A stretch of 64,000 bases of DNA from Taishania sp037189645 (GCA_037189645.1 JBBCIY010000002.1:186001-250000); one strand, 5' to 3'. Positions 34,613 to 43,075 are shown, counted from the first letter of the stretch. Translations and numbers: made by a program. The notes: generated by a model not told the origin, from the sequence alone.

Positions 34613-35949
34613 TGTATCAAGCTTATTATTTTATCCATTACTTCCTGTGAATCCCATTTTTCCTCAATGCCCGGAATCGCCATCACCTCATCCATGATCT
34701 GGTTCTGGATCTCTCCTTGTTTGTGAGCAACGGAATAACGAATGTCACTGAATGTTACCTGAGAGTATAACGGCATCCATTTGTTTGGGTACAGGGAGCT
34801 GAATTTCGCTTCGATTTTTTTCCGGAGTAAAAACAGCTCGTCCGCCACATAGTCACGCATAACCAGGTAATTGTACAACGACAATTCCTGCAGGGCGTCG
34901 CCATCCGGTTTTCTTGTGGTGCTGTATTCTTCAAAGACTGCTTCCCAGTTCTCGTTGTGCTTGTTCATCAGTTCCCACATTACCGTACAGTCTTCGAATC
35001 CCGCGTTCATCCCCTGCCCGTAGAAAGGAACCGTGGCATGCGCAGCGTCGCCCATCAAAACGGTTTTGTTATTGTGCCACGGGTAGCTTCTCATGATCGC
35101 CAGCGACGACAATGGATGATTTTCCCATTCATCGGCAATTTGCGGCATCAGATCATAGAAATCCGGGAAGGTGGAACGGAAAAATGCGTCGACCTCTTCC
35201 TTTGTGTTGACCTTATCAAATGAATTTTCTCCGCCTTCATGCGGCATAAAGAGCGTACAGGTGTAGGACCCGTCTTCATTTGGAAGCGCGATCAGCATAA
35301 AGCGCCCCCTTGGCCAGATATGCAGCGCATTCTTATCCAGCTTGTGCGTTCCGTCTTCATTGGCCGGCAGCAATATTTCACGGTAACCGTCCGCAATAAA
35401 GTTTTGGGAGAAATTAAAGCGGTCGGTGCGTTGGAGTCCGACGTAACGAACAGCGGAAAAGGCTCCGTCACATCCAAAAATCACGTCTGTTTTGTGATGT
35501 ACTTTTTCACCGGTTGTTTTGTCCAGGAATGTTAGCTCGTTTGTTTTTAAATCGATATCAATGCATTGGTGATTGTATAAAATCCTGGCATTTCCCGTAT
35601 TTTCCGCAAATGTCATCAGGATCGAATTCAGGTCGCCGCGTGAGGTGGAATAAATAGCTTCTCCTTCTTTTCCATACGGTTGAAAAGTCAGGTTTCCTTC
35701 CAGGTCGTGCATCATCCTTCCGTACATCGGAATGGCGATTTTTCGCACTTCTTCCGCAGCTCCAACTGTTTCCAGGGCTTTCCATCCTCTGTTTGACAAA
35801 GCGAGATTAATTGATTTTCCAGCGGAAATATCTGCCTTCCGGATATCTCCCCGGGCCTCAAAAATGGTGACGTTATAACCTGCTTTGGACAAATATACAG
35901 CCCATAAAGAGCCAACTAAACCTGCTCCGACAATTGTAGCTTCTTTCAT
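34609..35949 (-). CDS. kmo: kynurenine 3-monooxygenase
   Basis: This FAD- and NADPH-dependent enzyme hydroxylates kynurenine to 3-hydroxykynurenine in tryptophan degradation towards quinolinate and NAD. The 446-residue protein has G8-x-G10-xx-G13 at the FAD site, the central GCDGAFSAVR motif, and GDAAHATVPFYGQGMNAGFED, which is highly characteristic of KMO. The start at 35949 (MKEATIVGAG) is preferred over an upstream codon. No other pathway gene (kynureninase, 3-hydroxyanthranilate dioxygenase) is in the window. Confidence 0.93.
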   Translation of the reverse strand: MKEATIVGAGLVGSLWAVYLSKAGYNVTIFEARGDIRKADISAGKSINLALSNRGWKALETVGAAEEVRKIAIPMYGRMMHDLEGNLTFQPYGKEGEAIYSTSRGDLNSILMTFAENTGNARILYNHQCIDIDLKTNELTFLDKTTGEKVHHKTDVIFGCDGAFSAVRYVGLQRTDRFNFSQNFIADGYREILLPANEDGTHKLDKNALHIWPRGRFMLIALPNEDGSYTCTLFMPHEGGENSFDKVNTKEEVDAFFRSTFPDFYDLMPQIADEWENHPLSSLAIMRSYPWHNNKTVLMGDAAHATVPFYGQGMNAGFEDCTVMWELMNKHNENWEAVFEEYSTTRKPDGDALQELSLYNYLVMRDYVADELFLLRKKIEAKFSSLYPNKWMPLYSQVTFSDIRYSVAHKQGEIQNQIMDEVMAIPGIEEKWDSQEVMDKIISLIQ

Positions 35950-36067
35950 TCTTTTCCTGGTATCTAAAATTAAAATTACTGTCAATTCACAGCCTGACTG
36001 CTAAGTTAGCATTTTTTGAAATGAATCAATGATAAAAACAATACCTTGTTTTTCCAAAGAGCTGACA

Positions 36068-36133
36068 TTTTACCGGAGGCAATGTGCTCAGGACCGGAAG
36101 ATGACCTTTGTCCTGTTAACTTCTCCGGTAAAA
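36068..36133 (+). repeat. nested inverted repeats upstream of nhaA
   Basis: TTTTACCGGAG at 36068-36078 is repeated inverted, without mismatch, at 36123-36133. Inside it, CAGGAC at 36089-36094 pairs with GTCCTG at 36110-36115. The structure ends 57 bases before the nhaA ATG. It could be a folded mRNA leader or a pair of operator half-sites. The frame upstream of nhaA is open through this stretch, but its translation does not resemble the family. Confidence 0.55.
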
Positions 36134-36190
36134 GCGTTTCTCTTTCCCGCAGAATTTATGTATATTCGTGACAATCAAAAAAAATCGCCT

Positions 36191-37561
36191 ATGGGATATA
36201 TAAAAGTTACACCTGTCGACAAATGGATCATTAATCCTGTCAACCGTTTTATCAGCAAATCGTCTACCGGCGGAATTGTCTTAATAATAGCCGCTTTTGT
36301 CGCTATCTTTATGGCCAATTCTCCCTGGTCCGAATGGTATTACAACATCTGGAAATACAACATTTCCATTGGTTTGCATGACGATCTGAATCTAAGCATG
36401 TCACTCCATCACTGGATCAATGACGGATTGATGGCTGTCTTCTTTTTCGTGATCGGATTAGAGCTGAAACGCGAAATCGTGGCAGGTGAGCTGTCCAAAC
36501 CGAGGAACGCGATCTTACCGATCGTGGCAGGATTGGGAGGAATGGTTTTCCCGGCATTGATTTATACCTTTTTTAATAGTGGAACGGAGTCGATGAACGG
36601 ATGGGGTATCCCGATGGCAACCGACCTTGCGTTCGCCCTTGGAATACTTTACCTGCTGGGTGATCGTGTTCCGGCGTCTCTGAAGATCTTTCTTACAGCG
36701 TTTGCTATCGTGGATGACCTGGGATCTGTCCTTGTCATTGCCATGTTCTATACGGCTGAAATTTCTATGCAGAACCTGGGAATAGGTTTGGGCGTGCTGG
36801 GCGTAATGGTGCTTTCCAACCTGCTGGGGGTAAGGAACACGTTTTATTACGGATTATTAGGAATCGGGGGCGTATGGCTGTTCTTCCTTTTGTCTGGTGT
36901 ACATGCAACGATTGCTGCGATCCTGGCGGCTTTCGCCATTCCTGCCACTACCAAGATCAATGAAGTCCATTTTATTGATAAAATGAAGTATTACCTGGAT
37001 AAATTCAAAAATTCCGATCCCAATCACAGTGTGCCGACTCTGACTTCGGAACAGCTGCATATATTGGAAGACATGGAATCATTGAACAAAAAGGCGATGA
37101 CCCCGCTTCAGAAGCTGGAGCACGATATGCACCCGATTGTAGCGTATATCGTCATGCCGATCTTCGCGCTGGCGAATGCAGGCGTTGTTTTTGGAGAAGA
37201 CATTTTCGCTGATGCGACCAGTAATGTTGCATTGGGAGTTGCTATCGGATTGCTTGTTGGTAAAATGATCGGCATTTTCTGTGTTTCCGGTTTGATGATT
37301 AAATTCAAACTGGCTCCGATGCCTGCGGGAGTAACGTACCGTCACCTGGTCGGGTTAGGTCTGGTTTCCGCGATTGGCTTTACCATGTCATTATTTATTA
37401 ATGAGCTTGCGTTTACACCGCTCGGAGATATCGGGAATACCTACATTGACCAGGCAAAAATAGGAATTATCATCGCCTCTTTAATTGGTGGTCTGAGTGG
37501 TTATTTCCTGTTGAAATCCATTCCGAAGAAAAAGAGTGTGGAAGAGGAAAATATTGATTAG
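36191..37561 (+). CDS. nhaA: Na+/H+ antiporter NhaA
   Basis: NhaA expels Na+ in exchange for protons across the inner membrane. The 456-residue product has about 12 hydrophobic segments, the conserved GLELKREIVAGEL stretch, PMATDLAFALG and the ion-binding double aspartate in AIVDDLGSVLVIA. A hydrophilic insert of about 60 residues (near 260-320) is usual in Bacteroidota NhaA. I start at 36191 (MGYIKVTPVDKW). An ATG at 36158 would add 11 residues that overlap a -7-like TATATTCG. It converges on the lipoprotein gene with only four bases between the stops. Confidence 0.93.
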   Translation: MGYIKVTPVDKWIINPVNRFISKSSTGGIVLIIAAFVAIFMANSPWSEWYYNIWKYNISIGLHDDLNLSMSLHHWINDGLMAVFFFVIGLELKREIVAGELSKPRNAILPIVAGLGGMVFPALIYTFFNSGTESMNGWGIPMATDLAFALGILYLLGDRVPASLKIFLTAFAIVDDLGSVLVIAMFYTAEISMQNLGIGLGVLGVMVLSNLLGVRNTFYYGLLGIGGVWLFFLLSGVHATIAAILAAFAIPATTKINEVHFIDKMKYYLDKFKNSDPNHSVPTLTSEQLHILEDMESLNKKAMTPLQKLEHDMHPIVAYIVMPIFALANAGVVFGEDIFADATSNVALGVAIGLLVGKMIGIFCVSGLMIKFKLAPMPAGVTYRHLVGLGLVSAIGFTMSLFINELAFTPLGDIGNTYIDQAKIGIIIASLIGGLSGYFLLKSIPKKKSVEEENID

Positions 37562-37565
37562 TATA

Positions 37566-38069
37566 CTATTCCATTAAGCAGACAACGGGATAAAGTTTTT
37601 TGATAGTTTGTAGATCATTGTCTCCGGCATTTATAAACGTCCATTGACTTCCGTTGTCTGATAATGCAATAATTTTACTGGTGAAGAAAGATTCCTTATT
37701 ATCAATATTCATATGGGTTTTCATGAAAATGATACATTGATATTGGCTGTTACATTTCTGTATTTTACCAGTATTTAATATCTCATGGTTGGTGAAGGTG
37801 ACTCCTTGATATAATTCGTCAACTGTTTTTTTACTTTCACGTTCAAATTCTTCTATATCGACATCTCCTCTTTCTGATGGATGTATATAAATATAAAGTG
37901 TTTTGAAATCATAATTTTTTAGAGCATCATTTCTATCCGCTAATGCGTTTATCATATTGCTTTCTATGGATTTTAAATCCGTTTGATTTATATTACTTTT
38001 CTCGTTTTGACTGTTACATGATAAAAAGCAAGCCAAAAAAATGAATACTATAATATGATTATATTTCAT
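37566..38069 (-). CDS. AT-rich putative lipoprotein of unknown function
   Basis: The 167-residue product begins MKYNHIIVFIFLACFLSCNSQ, a lipoprotein-type signal with the acceptor probably C18 (SCNSQ). I recognise no domain. The mature part has a short helix (IESNMINALADRNDALKNYD) and a beta-rich end, somewhat like small NTF2- or DUF-type accessory folds, but that is only an impression. Three sampled 60-base lines contain 22, 14 and 20 G+C, clearly lower than the flanking genes, which suggests late acquisition or weak constraint. A perfect -7 element lies 21 bases upstream. Confidence 0.7.
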   Translation of the reverse strand: MKYNHIIVFIFLACFLSCNSQNEKSNINQTDLKSIESNMINALADRNDALKNYDFKTLYIYIHPSERGDVDIEEFERESKKTVDELYQGVTFTNHEILNTGKIQKCNSQYQCIIFMKTHMNIDNKESFFTSKIIALSDNGSQWTFINAGDNDLQTIKKLYPVVCLME

Positions 38070-38090
38070 GTTACTAGTGTGAAGTGTGGC

Positions 38091-38098
38091 CAAATGTA
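38091..38098 (-). promoter_or_regulatory. -7 element of the AT-rich lipoprotein gene
   Basis: On the minus strand this reads TACATTTG, a perfect TAnnTTTG, 21 bases before the ATG at 38069. No TTG is seen at -33. Confidence 0.45.
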
Positions 38099-38170
38099 AC
38101 TCTATTTTCTTGTGTTAGATGTTTAATATTACCTGAATTTCAGAATAGGTTTTTTCTGTTTTCAAAATAT

Positions 38171-38178
38171 TATTTTTG
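38171..38178 (+). promoter_or_regulatory. -7 element directly before the glycosyltransferase gene
   Basis: TATTTTTG ends four bases before the ATG at 38183. If used as a promoter, the transcript would begin at or inside the start codon region. The -33 TTG is missing. Confidence 0.45.
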
Positions 38179-38182
38179 TTCA

Positions 38183-39412
38183 ATGAAAATACTGATCATC
38201 GGGAAAGTATGGCCCGAACCGGATTCTTCCGCGGCAGGGAAGCGAATGAAACAGCTGATCGGGTTGTTCCAGGAAAGGGGAGAGGTCCATTTTGCCTGCG
38301 CTAGTGCTTTTACGGGAAATGAAGCGGACCTGGATGCATTGGGAGTGAAAGTCCGGCAGATCGGGTTGAACGATGATGCCGTGAATGGCTATTTCTCGGA
38401 ACTGAACCCGGATGTTGTGGTGTTCGACCGCTTTCTCACAGAAGAGCAGTATGGCTGGAGAATCATTGAGCAATGTCCGCAAGCGGTGCGGATTCTCAAT
38501 ACGGAAGACCTGCATTTTCTCAGGAAAACACGCCATCGGTTCGTGAAAGAAACAAATGATTTTACCACCGGTACGGATGTGCTCGATTTTCAAAATGATG
38601 ATACGATGCGTGAGCTCGCTTCCATCTATCGGAGTGATCTGACGCTGATGATCTCACCTGCGGAAATTAAGCTCCTGCAGGAAGAGATGAATGTTCCGCC
38701 GGAATTATTGAGCTACCTGCCGATCTTTTCGGAAACCAGGCCAACAAATACTCCTGCTTTCGGAGAAAGACACGCTTTTTTATTCATCGGGAACGTATTG
38801 CACGAACCCAATGCCGACGCAATACGAATGCTGCAATCGACTGTATGGCCTTTGATCCGCCGGGAGCTTCCGGACGCAACGCTGATCATCGCGGGAGCTT
38901 ACCCGACACAGTATGTGCTGCAACTGGCCAATCCTGCCTCTGGTATACATGTAGCCGGGCATACGAAAGAAGTGGAAGCGTTGTATGCTACTGTTCGTGT
39001 CAGCCTGGTTCCGCTCAGGTTTGGTGCCGGTATAAAAGGAAAGATAATAGAATCACTGGAATGTGGTGTTCCGTTCGTTTCAACAGGAATCGGTACGGAA
39101 GGAATGTTTTTTGATGAGAAATGGAAAGATTGCATTGCAAATGACTGGGATTCATTTGCCCGGAAAGCGGTTGAACTTTACCGGGATGAAGAAAAATGGA
39201 AGCATTTTCAACGCCTGGGGAAGGTACATTTGAACGCTCATTTTGACAGACCGGTTCATGAGTCCCGGTTTTTAGCTGAATTTGATGAATTGATGGAGAC
39301 CATTCATGTCAAACGGAGGAAACGCTATTATTCACAGCTGGTACAGCACCATTCGCTGATGAGCACCCGCTACTTGTCCAAATGGATCATGGAAAAGAAC
39401 AGGAAGCCATAA
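38183..39412 (+). CDS. glycosyltransferase (GT-B fold, family 4-like)
   Basis: The 409-residue cytosolic protein starts KILIIGKVWPEPDSSAAGKR. This is a GT-B N-terminal Rossmann entry with the WPxPxxSAAG loop seen in Bacteroidota sugar transferases. The C-terminal half has HAFLFIGNVLHEPNADAIR, then PLRFGAGIKGKIIESLECGVPFVST with the E of the ExxxxG nucleotide-sugar motif. The donor and acceptor are unknown. It stands alone, flanked by convergent and divergent genes. The ATG at 38183 gives the expected N-terminus; an upstream start would read through the promoter. Confidence 0.85.
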   Translation: MKILIIGKVWPEPDSSAAGKRMKQLIGLFQERGEVHFACASAFTGNEADLDALGVKVRQIGLNDDAVNGYFSELNPDVVVFDRFLTEEQYGWRIIEQCPQAVRILNTEDLHFLRKTRHRFVKETNDFTTGTDVLDFQNDDTMRELASIYRSDLTLMISPAEIKLLQEEMNVPPELLSYLPIFSETRPTNTPAFGERHAFLFIGNVLHEPNADAIRMLQSTVWPLIRRELPDATLIIAGAYPTQYVLQLANPASGIHVAGHTKEVEALYATVRVSLVPLRFGAGIKGKIIESLECGVPFVSTGIGTEGMFFDEKWKDCIANDWDSFARKAVELYRDEEKWKHFQRLGKVHLNAHFDRPVHESRFLAEFDELMETIHVKRRKRYYSQLVQHHSLMSTRYLSKWIMEKNRKP

Positions 39413-39457
39413 TCCTTACCGGAGCGAAATAATACCGGATTAATTTCCAGGATAGAA

Positions 39458-39496
39458 CTAAAAAAGCGCTGTACAGAATAATCTACACAGCGCTTT
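39458..39496 (-). terminator. intrinsic terminator after frr
   Basis: AAAGCGCTGT at 39463-39472 pairs perfectly with ACAGCGCTTT at 39487-39496 around a 14-base loop. Read on the minus strand, the stem is followed by TTTTT, placing it after frr (stop at 39518). It may also slow transcription from the convergent glycosyltransferase gene. Confidence 0.85.
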
Positions 39497-39517
39497 CAAT
39501 TATGTTTCAGACCCTGA

Positions 39518-40081
39518 TCAGATCGTCATGATATCTTTTTCTTTTAATTCGATCTGCTCGTCTACTTTCTTTACATAGCTGTCTGTGATCGACTGGATCT
39601 GGTTTTCCGCATCTTTGGCAAGATCTTCCGAAAGTCCGTCGTTTTTCAATTCTTTTACCAGGTCCAGCGCGTCTTTTCTGTTATTTCTGATCCCGACTTT
39701 TGCATGCTCACCTTCCGCTTTCGCTTTTTTCACCAGGTCCTTACGGCGCTCTTCGGTCAATGGTGGTACAGCGATCAGGATTGTTTCTCCATTGTTCTGC
39801 GGGTTCAATCCCAAGTTGGAATTGATAATACCTTTGGAAATTTCATTCAGCATTGATTTCTCCCACGGCTGTACAGTAATTGTCCGCGCGTCAATTGTTC
39901 CAACATTGGCAACCTGCTGAAGGGGAGTCGGCGATCCGTAATAATCCACCATTACTCCATTGAGCATGGATGGCGTTGCCTTTCCGGCCCGAACCTTTAC
40001 CAATTCATTTTCCAGGTGAGTCAAGGTTTTGTTATTGGAATTTCTTAACTCGTTATAAATGTCGTTTAATTCTTCAGTCAT
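39518..40081 (-). CDS. frr: ribosome recycling factor
   Basis: RRF, together with EF-G, splits post-termination ribosomes. The 187-residue protein is typical in length. It has the LEKELVKVRAGKATP-like segment (HLENELVKVRAGKATPSML), YYGSPTPLQQVANV, and the C-terminal NIRNNRKDALDLVKEL region read here as GIRNNRKDALD. It has its own consensus promoter, separate from pyrH 119 bases upstream. Confidence 0.96.
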   Translation of the reverse strand: MTEELNDIYNELRNSNNKTLTHLENELVKVRAGKATPSMLNGVMVDYYGSPTPLQQVANVGTIDARTITVQPWEKSMLNEISKGIINSNLGLNPQNNGETILIAVPPLTEERRKDLVKKAKAEGEHAKVGIRNNRKDALDLVKELKNDGLSEDLAKDAENQIQSITDSYVKKVDEQIELKEKDIMTI

Positions 40082-40100
40082 CGTTTTGGAATTGCTTGTG

Positions 40101-40130
40101 CAAATATATTTATAAATTGAAGATTGGCAA
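40101..40130 (-). promoter_or_regulatory. consensus promoter of frr
   Basis: On the minus strand, TTG (40128-40130), a 19-base spacer and TATATTTG (40101-40108) match the Bacteroidota consensus exactly, 19 bases before the frr ATG. Confidence 0.75.
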
Positions 40131-40200
40131 GATGGAACGATTGAGAAAATTATTTACCCGCAGTTAACTGCAAACGTCCTGATTGATCCGTTGTACATTT

Positions 40201-40908
40201 TCAATTGTGAACGATCGTCCCGACCTTTTCCCCGGAAACTAGCTTTTTCAGGTTTCCTACCGTATCCATATCAAACACAATGATCGGCAGGTCATTTTCC
40301 ATGCACAGCGTAAAGGCTGTCATGTCCATTACTTTCAGACCTTTTGAGTAAGCATCTTCAAATGTGATTTCATCGTATTTCGTAGCTGCAGGATCTTTCT
40401 CAGGATCTGCCGTATAAATTCCATCTACACGGGTTCCTTTTAAGATTACATCCGCTTCGATCTCAATGGCTCTCAGCGAAGCCGCAGAATCTGTTGTGAA
40501 ATAAGGGTTTCCCGTTCCTGCTCCGAAAATGACCACACGACCTCTTTCCAGGTGACGAACAGCTCTTCTCCGGATATACGGTTCAGCGATTTCCTTCATT
40601 TCAATTGCCGATTGCAGACGGGTTTCGAGTCCTTTTGCCTCCAGGGCAGCCTGTAATGCCATGGAGTTGATCATGGTTGCCAGCATTCCCATATAGTCAC
40701 CATGCGTACGGTCCATTCCTCCCTCTTCCGCCTGGACACCACGGAATATATTTCCTCCTCCGATAACGATTGCCACTTCGATTCCCAGATCACAGATCTC
40801 TTTGATTTCACTGGCATAATCACTTAAGCGGTTATTGTCGATCCCGAATTGTTTGGTTCCCATCAGGGATTCACCGCTTAGTTTAAGGAGAATTCTTCTA
40901 TATTTCAT
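40201..40908 (-). CDS. pyrH: UMP kinase
   Basis: PyrH phosphorylates UMP to UDP in de novo pyrimidine synthesis; it belongs to the amino-acid kinase fold. The 235-residue protein has RILLKLSGESLMG at the start, IGGGNIFRG, the acidic DYMGMLATMINSMALQ helix and GTGNPYFTTDSAASLRA. All are canonical. It precedes frr as in many bacteria, but each gene has its own promoter. Confidence 0.97.
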   Translation of the reverse strand: MKYRRILLKLSGESLMGTKQFGIDNNRLSDYASEIKEICDLGIEVAIVIGGGNIFRGVQAEEGGMDRTHGDYMGMLATMINSMALQAALEAKGLETRLQSAIEMKEIAEPYIRRRAVRHLERGRVVIFGAGTGNPYFTTDSAASLRAIEIEADVILKGTRVDGIYTADPEKDPAATKYDEITFEDAYSKGLKVMDMTAFTLCMENDLPIIVFDMDTVGNLKKLVSGEKVGTIVHN

Positions 40909-41250
40909 GTTGTTACTGTCGTTGCGGTTGTAAAGATATAAAAAAATGAGGAGTTGTCAATACGAATGCCCGGCAGTAAAAAAACGGTTTGGTCAGGGGT
41001 ATTACAAAAGTTTTCAACGGGACGCTTCATACAGCTTTTGGAGCCCATTGTATAATGTGACGAATTGTATTCTTTCTTCGTAACCTGGAAATTTTGTTTT
41101 AGTACAAAAGTCAGAAATAATACTCCTGTTCCGATAATGAGTATTCCCATTCACAGTGCTTTAAAGCTGCTGATACCGTCAATCCTTCCTGTTGCTGGTT
41201 AATATTTTGAATGATGTGAATTACAGGCAATAATACTTTAAAATTTTCAG
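40909..41250 (-). other. pyrH upstream region, no convincing gene
   Basis: Between pyrH and the tsf terminator lies a stretch of about 340 bases. It contains the pyrH promoter (40931-40960). An 81-codon minus-strand frame starts at 41150 with a hydrophobic MGILIIGTGVLFLTFV and ends inside pyrH. The last third of this frame is the promoter itself, so I do not call it a gene. It may be the relic of a small membrane protein. Confidence 0.4.
40931..40960 (-). promoter_or_regulatory. promoter of pyrH
   Basis: On the minus strand, TTG (40958-40960), a 19-base spacer and TATCTTTA (40931-40938) match the consensus except for the last base. The element lies 22 bases before the pyrH ATG. Confidence 0.65.
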
Positions 41251-41288
41251 AAAACAAAAAAGACCAACCGCCGGAGCAATTGGTCTTT
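41251..41288 (-). terminator. intrinsic terminator after tsf
   Basis: AAAGACCAA at 41259-41267 pairs perfectly with TTGGTCTTT at 41280-41288 around a 12-base loop. Read on the minus strand it is followed by TTTTTTGTTTT. It ends the rplM-rpsI-rpsB-tsf operon. Confidence 0.9.
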
Positions 41289-41307
41289 CCTTACTTTACT
41301 TTTTTTA

Positions 41308-42138
41308 TTAACTAAGCGAAGTACGTTTGAAGTTTGTAACTGTCAAACCTTTCACTGTAGAATCTAAGAATTGTTCAACTGACAATTTGTTGTCACGGAT
41401 GAATTCTTGGCTCAGCAATGTATTTTCCTTGAAGAATTTAGCCAGACGTCCCTGTGCGATTTTCTCTGCCATATCCGCTGGTTTTCCTTCCTGGATAGCC
41501 AGTTCCTTACCAACTTCGATTTCACGCTCAATAGTGCGTGCATCAACACCTTCCTTGTTCAAAGCGATCGGGTTCATTGCAGCAACCTGCATTGCAACCT
41601 GGCGACCGGCTTCGATAGCTTCAGTGTTATTGTTGTTGACAGAAACCAAAGTAGCCAATTGATTTCCCGGGTGGTTATAAGCTACAACAGCTTCCCCTTT
41701 AAGGATTCCGTATCCTGTAACTTCCAGTTTCTCACCGATCACACCGATTTGCTCAGTGATTTTTTCCGCTACGGTTAATTTGTCGTCGTATTTCAAAGCC
41801 AACAATTCTTCTGCAGAAGCAGGTTTGTTGTCGATAGCAACTTTCATCAATGACTCAACAAGTGTTTTGTATCCTTCATTTTTCGCTACGAAGTCAGTTT
41901 CGCAGTTCAACGCAAAAACGATACCTGTAGAGTTGTCTCCTGTAACCTGAGCCAGGACAAAACCTTCTTTCGTTTCATTTTCACCTCTTTTAGCCGCTAC
42001 TTTTTGACCTTTTTTACGAAGGATGTCAATGGCTGTTTCGAAATCTCCGTTCGCTTCAACCAGCGCATTCTTGCAGTCCATCATTCCTGCCCCTGTTTGT
42101 TGGCGCAATTTATTTACATCAGCTGCTGTAATTGCCAT
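41308..42138 (-). CDS. tsf: translation elongation factor Ts
   Basis: EF-Ts exchanges GDP for GTP on EF-Tu. The 276-residue protein has the N-terminal UBA-like module with LRQQTGAGMMDCKNALVEANGD, the core LNCETDFVAKNEGY and the C-terminal QEFIRDNKLSVEQFL. It follows rpsB by 26 bases, the standard rpsB-tsf arrangement. Confidence 0.97.
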   Translation of the reverse strand: MAITAADVNKLRQQTGAGMMDCKNALVEANGDFETAIDILRKKGQKVAAKRGENETKEGFVLAQVTGDNSTGIVFALNCETDFVAKNEGYKTLVESLMKVAIDNKPASAEELLALKYDDKLTVAEKITEQIGVIGEKLEVTGYGILKGEAVVAYNHPGNQLATLVSVNNNNTEAIEAGRQVAMQVAAMNPIALNKEGVDARTIEREIEVGKELAIQEGKPADMAEKIAQGRLAKFFKENTLLSQEFIRDNKLSVEQFLDSTVKGLTVTNFKRTSLS

Positions 42139-42164
42139 GTTGTTTAAATTTTTATAAGGATTAA

Positions 42165-42941
42165 TTAATCTTCTTTTGTTTCTTCAGAAGTAACTTCTTC
42201 CACTTTTTTCGCTTCAGCTTTTACCTCTTCGTCACCTCCTTTGTCCTTCAATGTTTTTCTGTCTTCCAGACCTTCTTTGATTGCTCCTGTGATTGCTTCC
42301 AGGATGATCGCGATGGATTTTGTCGCATCGTCGTTCGCCGGGATCGGGAAGTCAACAGTTTTAGGGTTGGAATTCGTATCTACCATTGCAATGATCGGAA
42401 TGTTCAGCTTTTTAGCTTCAGCTACCGCGATGTGCTCTTTCAGGATGTCAACTACGAAAATAGCAGCAGGCTGACGGGTCATGTCTGCAATGGATCCGAA
42501 GTTTTTCTCCAGCTTGTCACGTTGACGGTCTTTGAACAAACGTTCTCTTTTGTTCAGCGTTGTCCATGTTCCGTCTGTCTTCATCTTGTCGATGTTCGCC
42601 ATTTTACGGATGGATTTACGGGTTGTCTGGAAGTTTGTTAACATACCACCTGTCCAACGCTCAGTAACGTAAGGCATATTGATCGCACCTACTTTATCTG
42701 CAATGATTTCTTTTGCTTGTTTTTTAGTTGCAACGAAAAGGATTTTCTTTCCGGACTTGGCAATCTGCTTAACAGCAGCCGTAGCTACCTCCAGTTGAGC
42801 AATTGTCTTATTAAGGTCGATGATGTGGATACCTTTTTTCTCTTCGAAGATATACGGAGCCATCGCCGGATTCCATTTTCTTTTCAAGTGCCCGAAATGA
42901 GCGCCTGCTTCCAATAAACTTTCAAAACTTACTTTTGACAT
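42165..42941 (-). CDS. rpsB: 30S ribosomal protein S2
   Basis: S2 binds the 30S body near S1 and is needed for initiation. The 258-residue protein has the LEAGAHFGHLKRKWNPAM start, YVTERWTGGMLTNFQT, and PIIAMVDTNSNP...IPANDDATKSIAIIL near the end, then an acidic tail rich in Glu and Lys. The rpsI-rpsB spacer of 113 bases is unusual for this tight operon and can fold (see 42981-43019). Confidence 0.97.
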   Translation of the reverse strand: MSKVSFESLLEAGAHFGHLKRKWNPAMAPYIFEEKKGIHIIDLNKTIAQLEVATAAVKQIAKSGKKILFVATKKQAKEIIADKVGAINMPYVTERWTGGMLTNFQTTRKSIRKMANIDKMKTDGTWTTLNKRERLFKDRQRDKLEKNFGSIADMTRQPAAIFVVDILKEHIAVAEAKKLNIPIIAMVDTNSNPKTVDFPIPANDDATKSIAIILEAITGAIKEGLEDRKTLKDKGGDEEVKAEAKKVEEVTSEETKED

Positions 42942-42980
42942 TTTTTTAATTTTTTAGTGTTTACTTTCCGTTAGTAATTC

Positions 42981-43019
42981 AACCGGGAAGGGTTCATCCT
43001 TGAAAGGTACTTCCGGGTT
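42981..43019 (-). promoter_or_regulatory. candidate structured leader of rpsB
   Basis: In the rpsI-rpsB spacer, the ten bases at 43010-43019 and those at 42981-42990 pair in nine of ten positions on the minus-strand RNA, with one C-C mismatch. Inside, AAGG and CCTT form a second short stem (42998-43001 with 43104-43107 minus 100, that is 43004-43007). The structure ends 39 bases before the rpsB ATG. S2 is known to repress rpsB-tsf in E. coli, so an S2-binding leader is plausible but not shown. Confidence 0.4.
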
Positions 43020-43075
43020 TGGATACTAAACAACTTATTTTCTTTATCAGTTCCACAAAGGAACCGAATCCATTC

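Noticed and set aside
36029..36190. Extension of nhaA by 54 codons to 36029
   Set aside because: The added sequence runs through the nested inverted repeats and does not resemble NhaA; the helix-containing family N-terminus begins at 36191.
40905..41150. 81-codon minus-strand frame before pyrH
   Set aside because: Its last third is the pyrH promoter and its end overlaps the pyrH start; only the first 17 residues look like a membrane helix. It is kept as a note, not as a gene.
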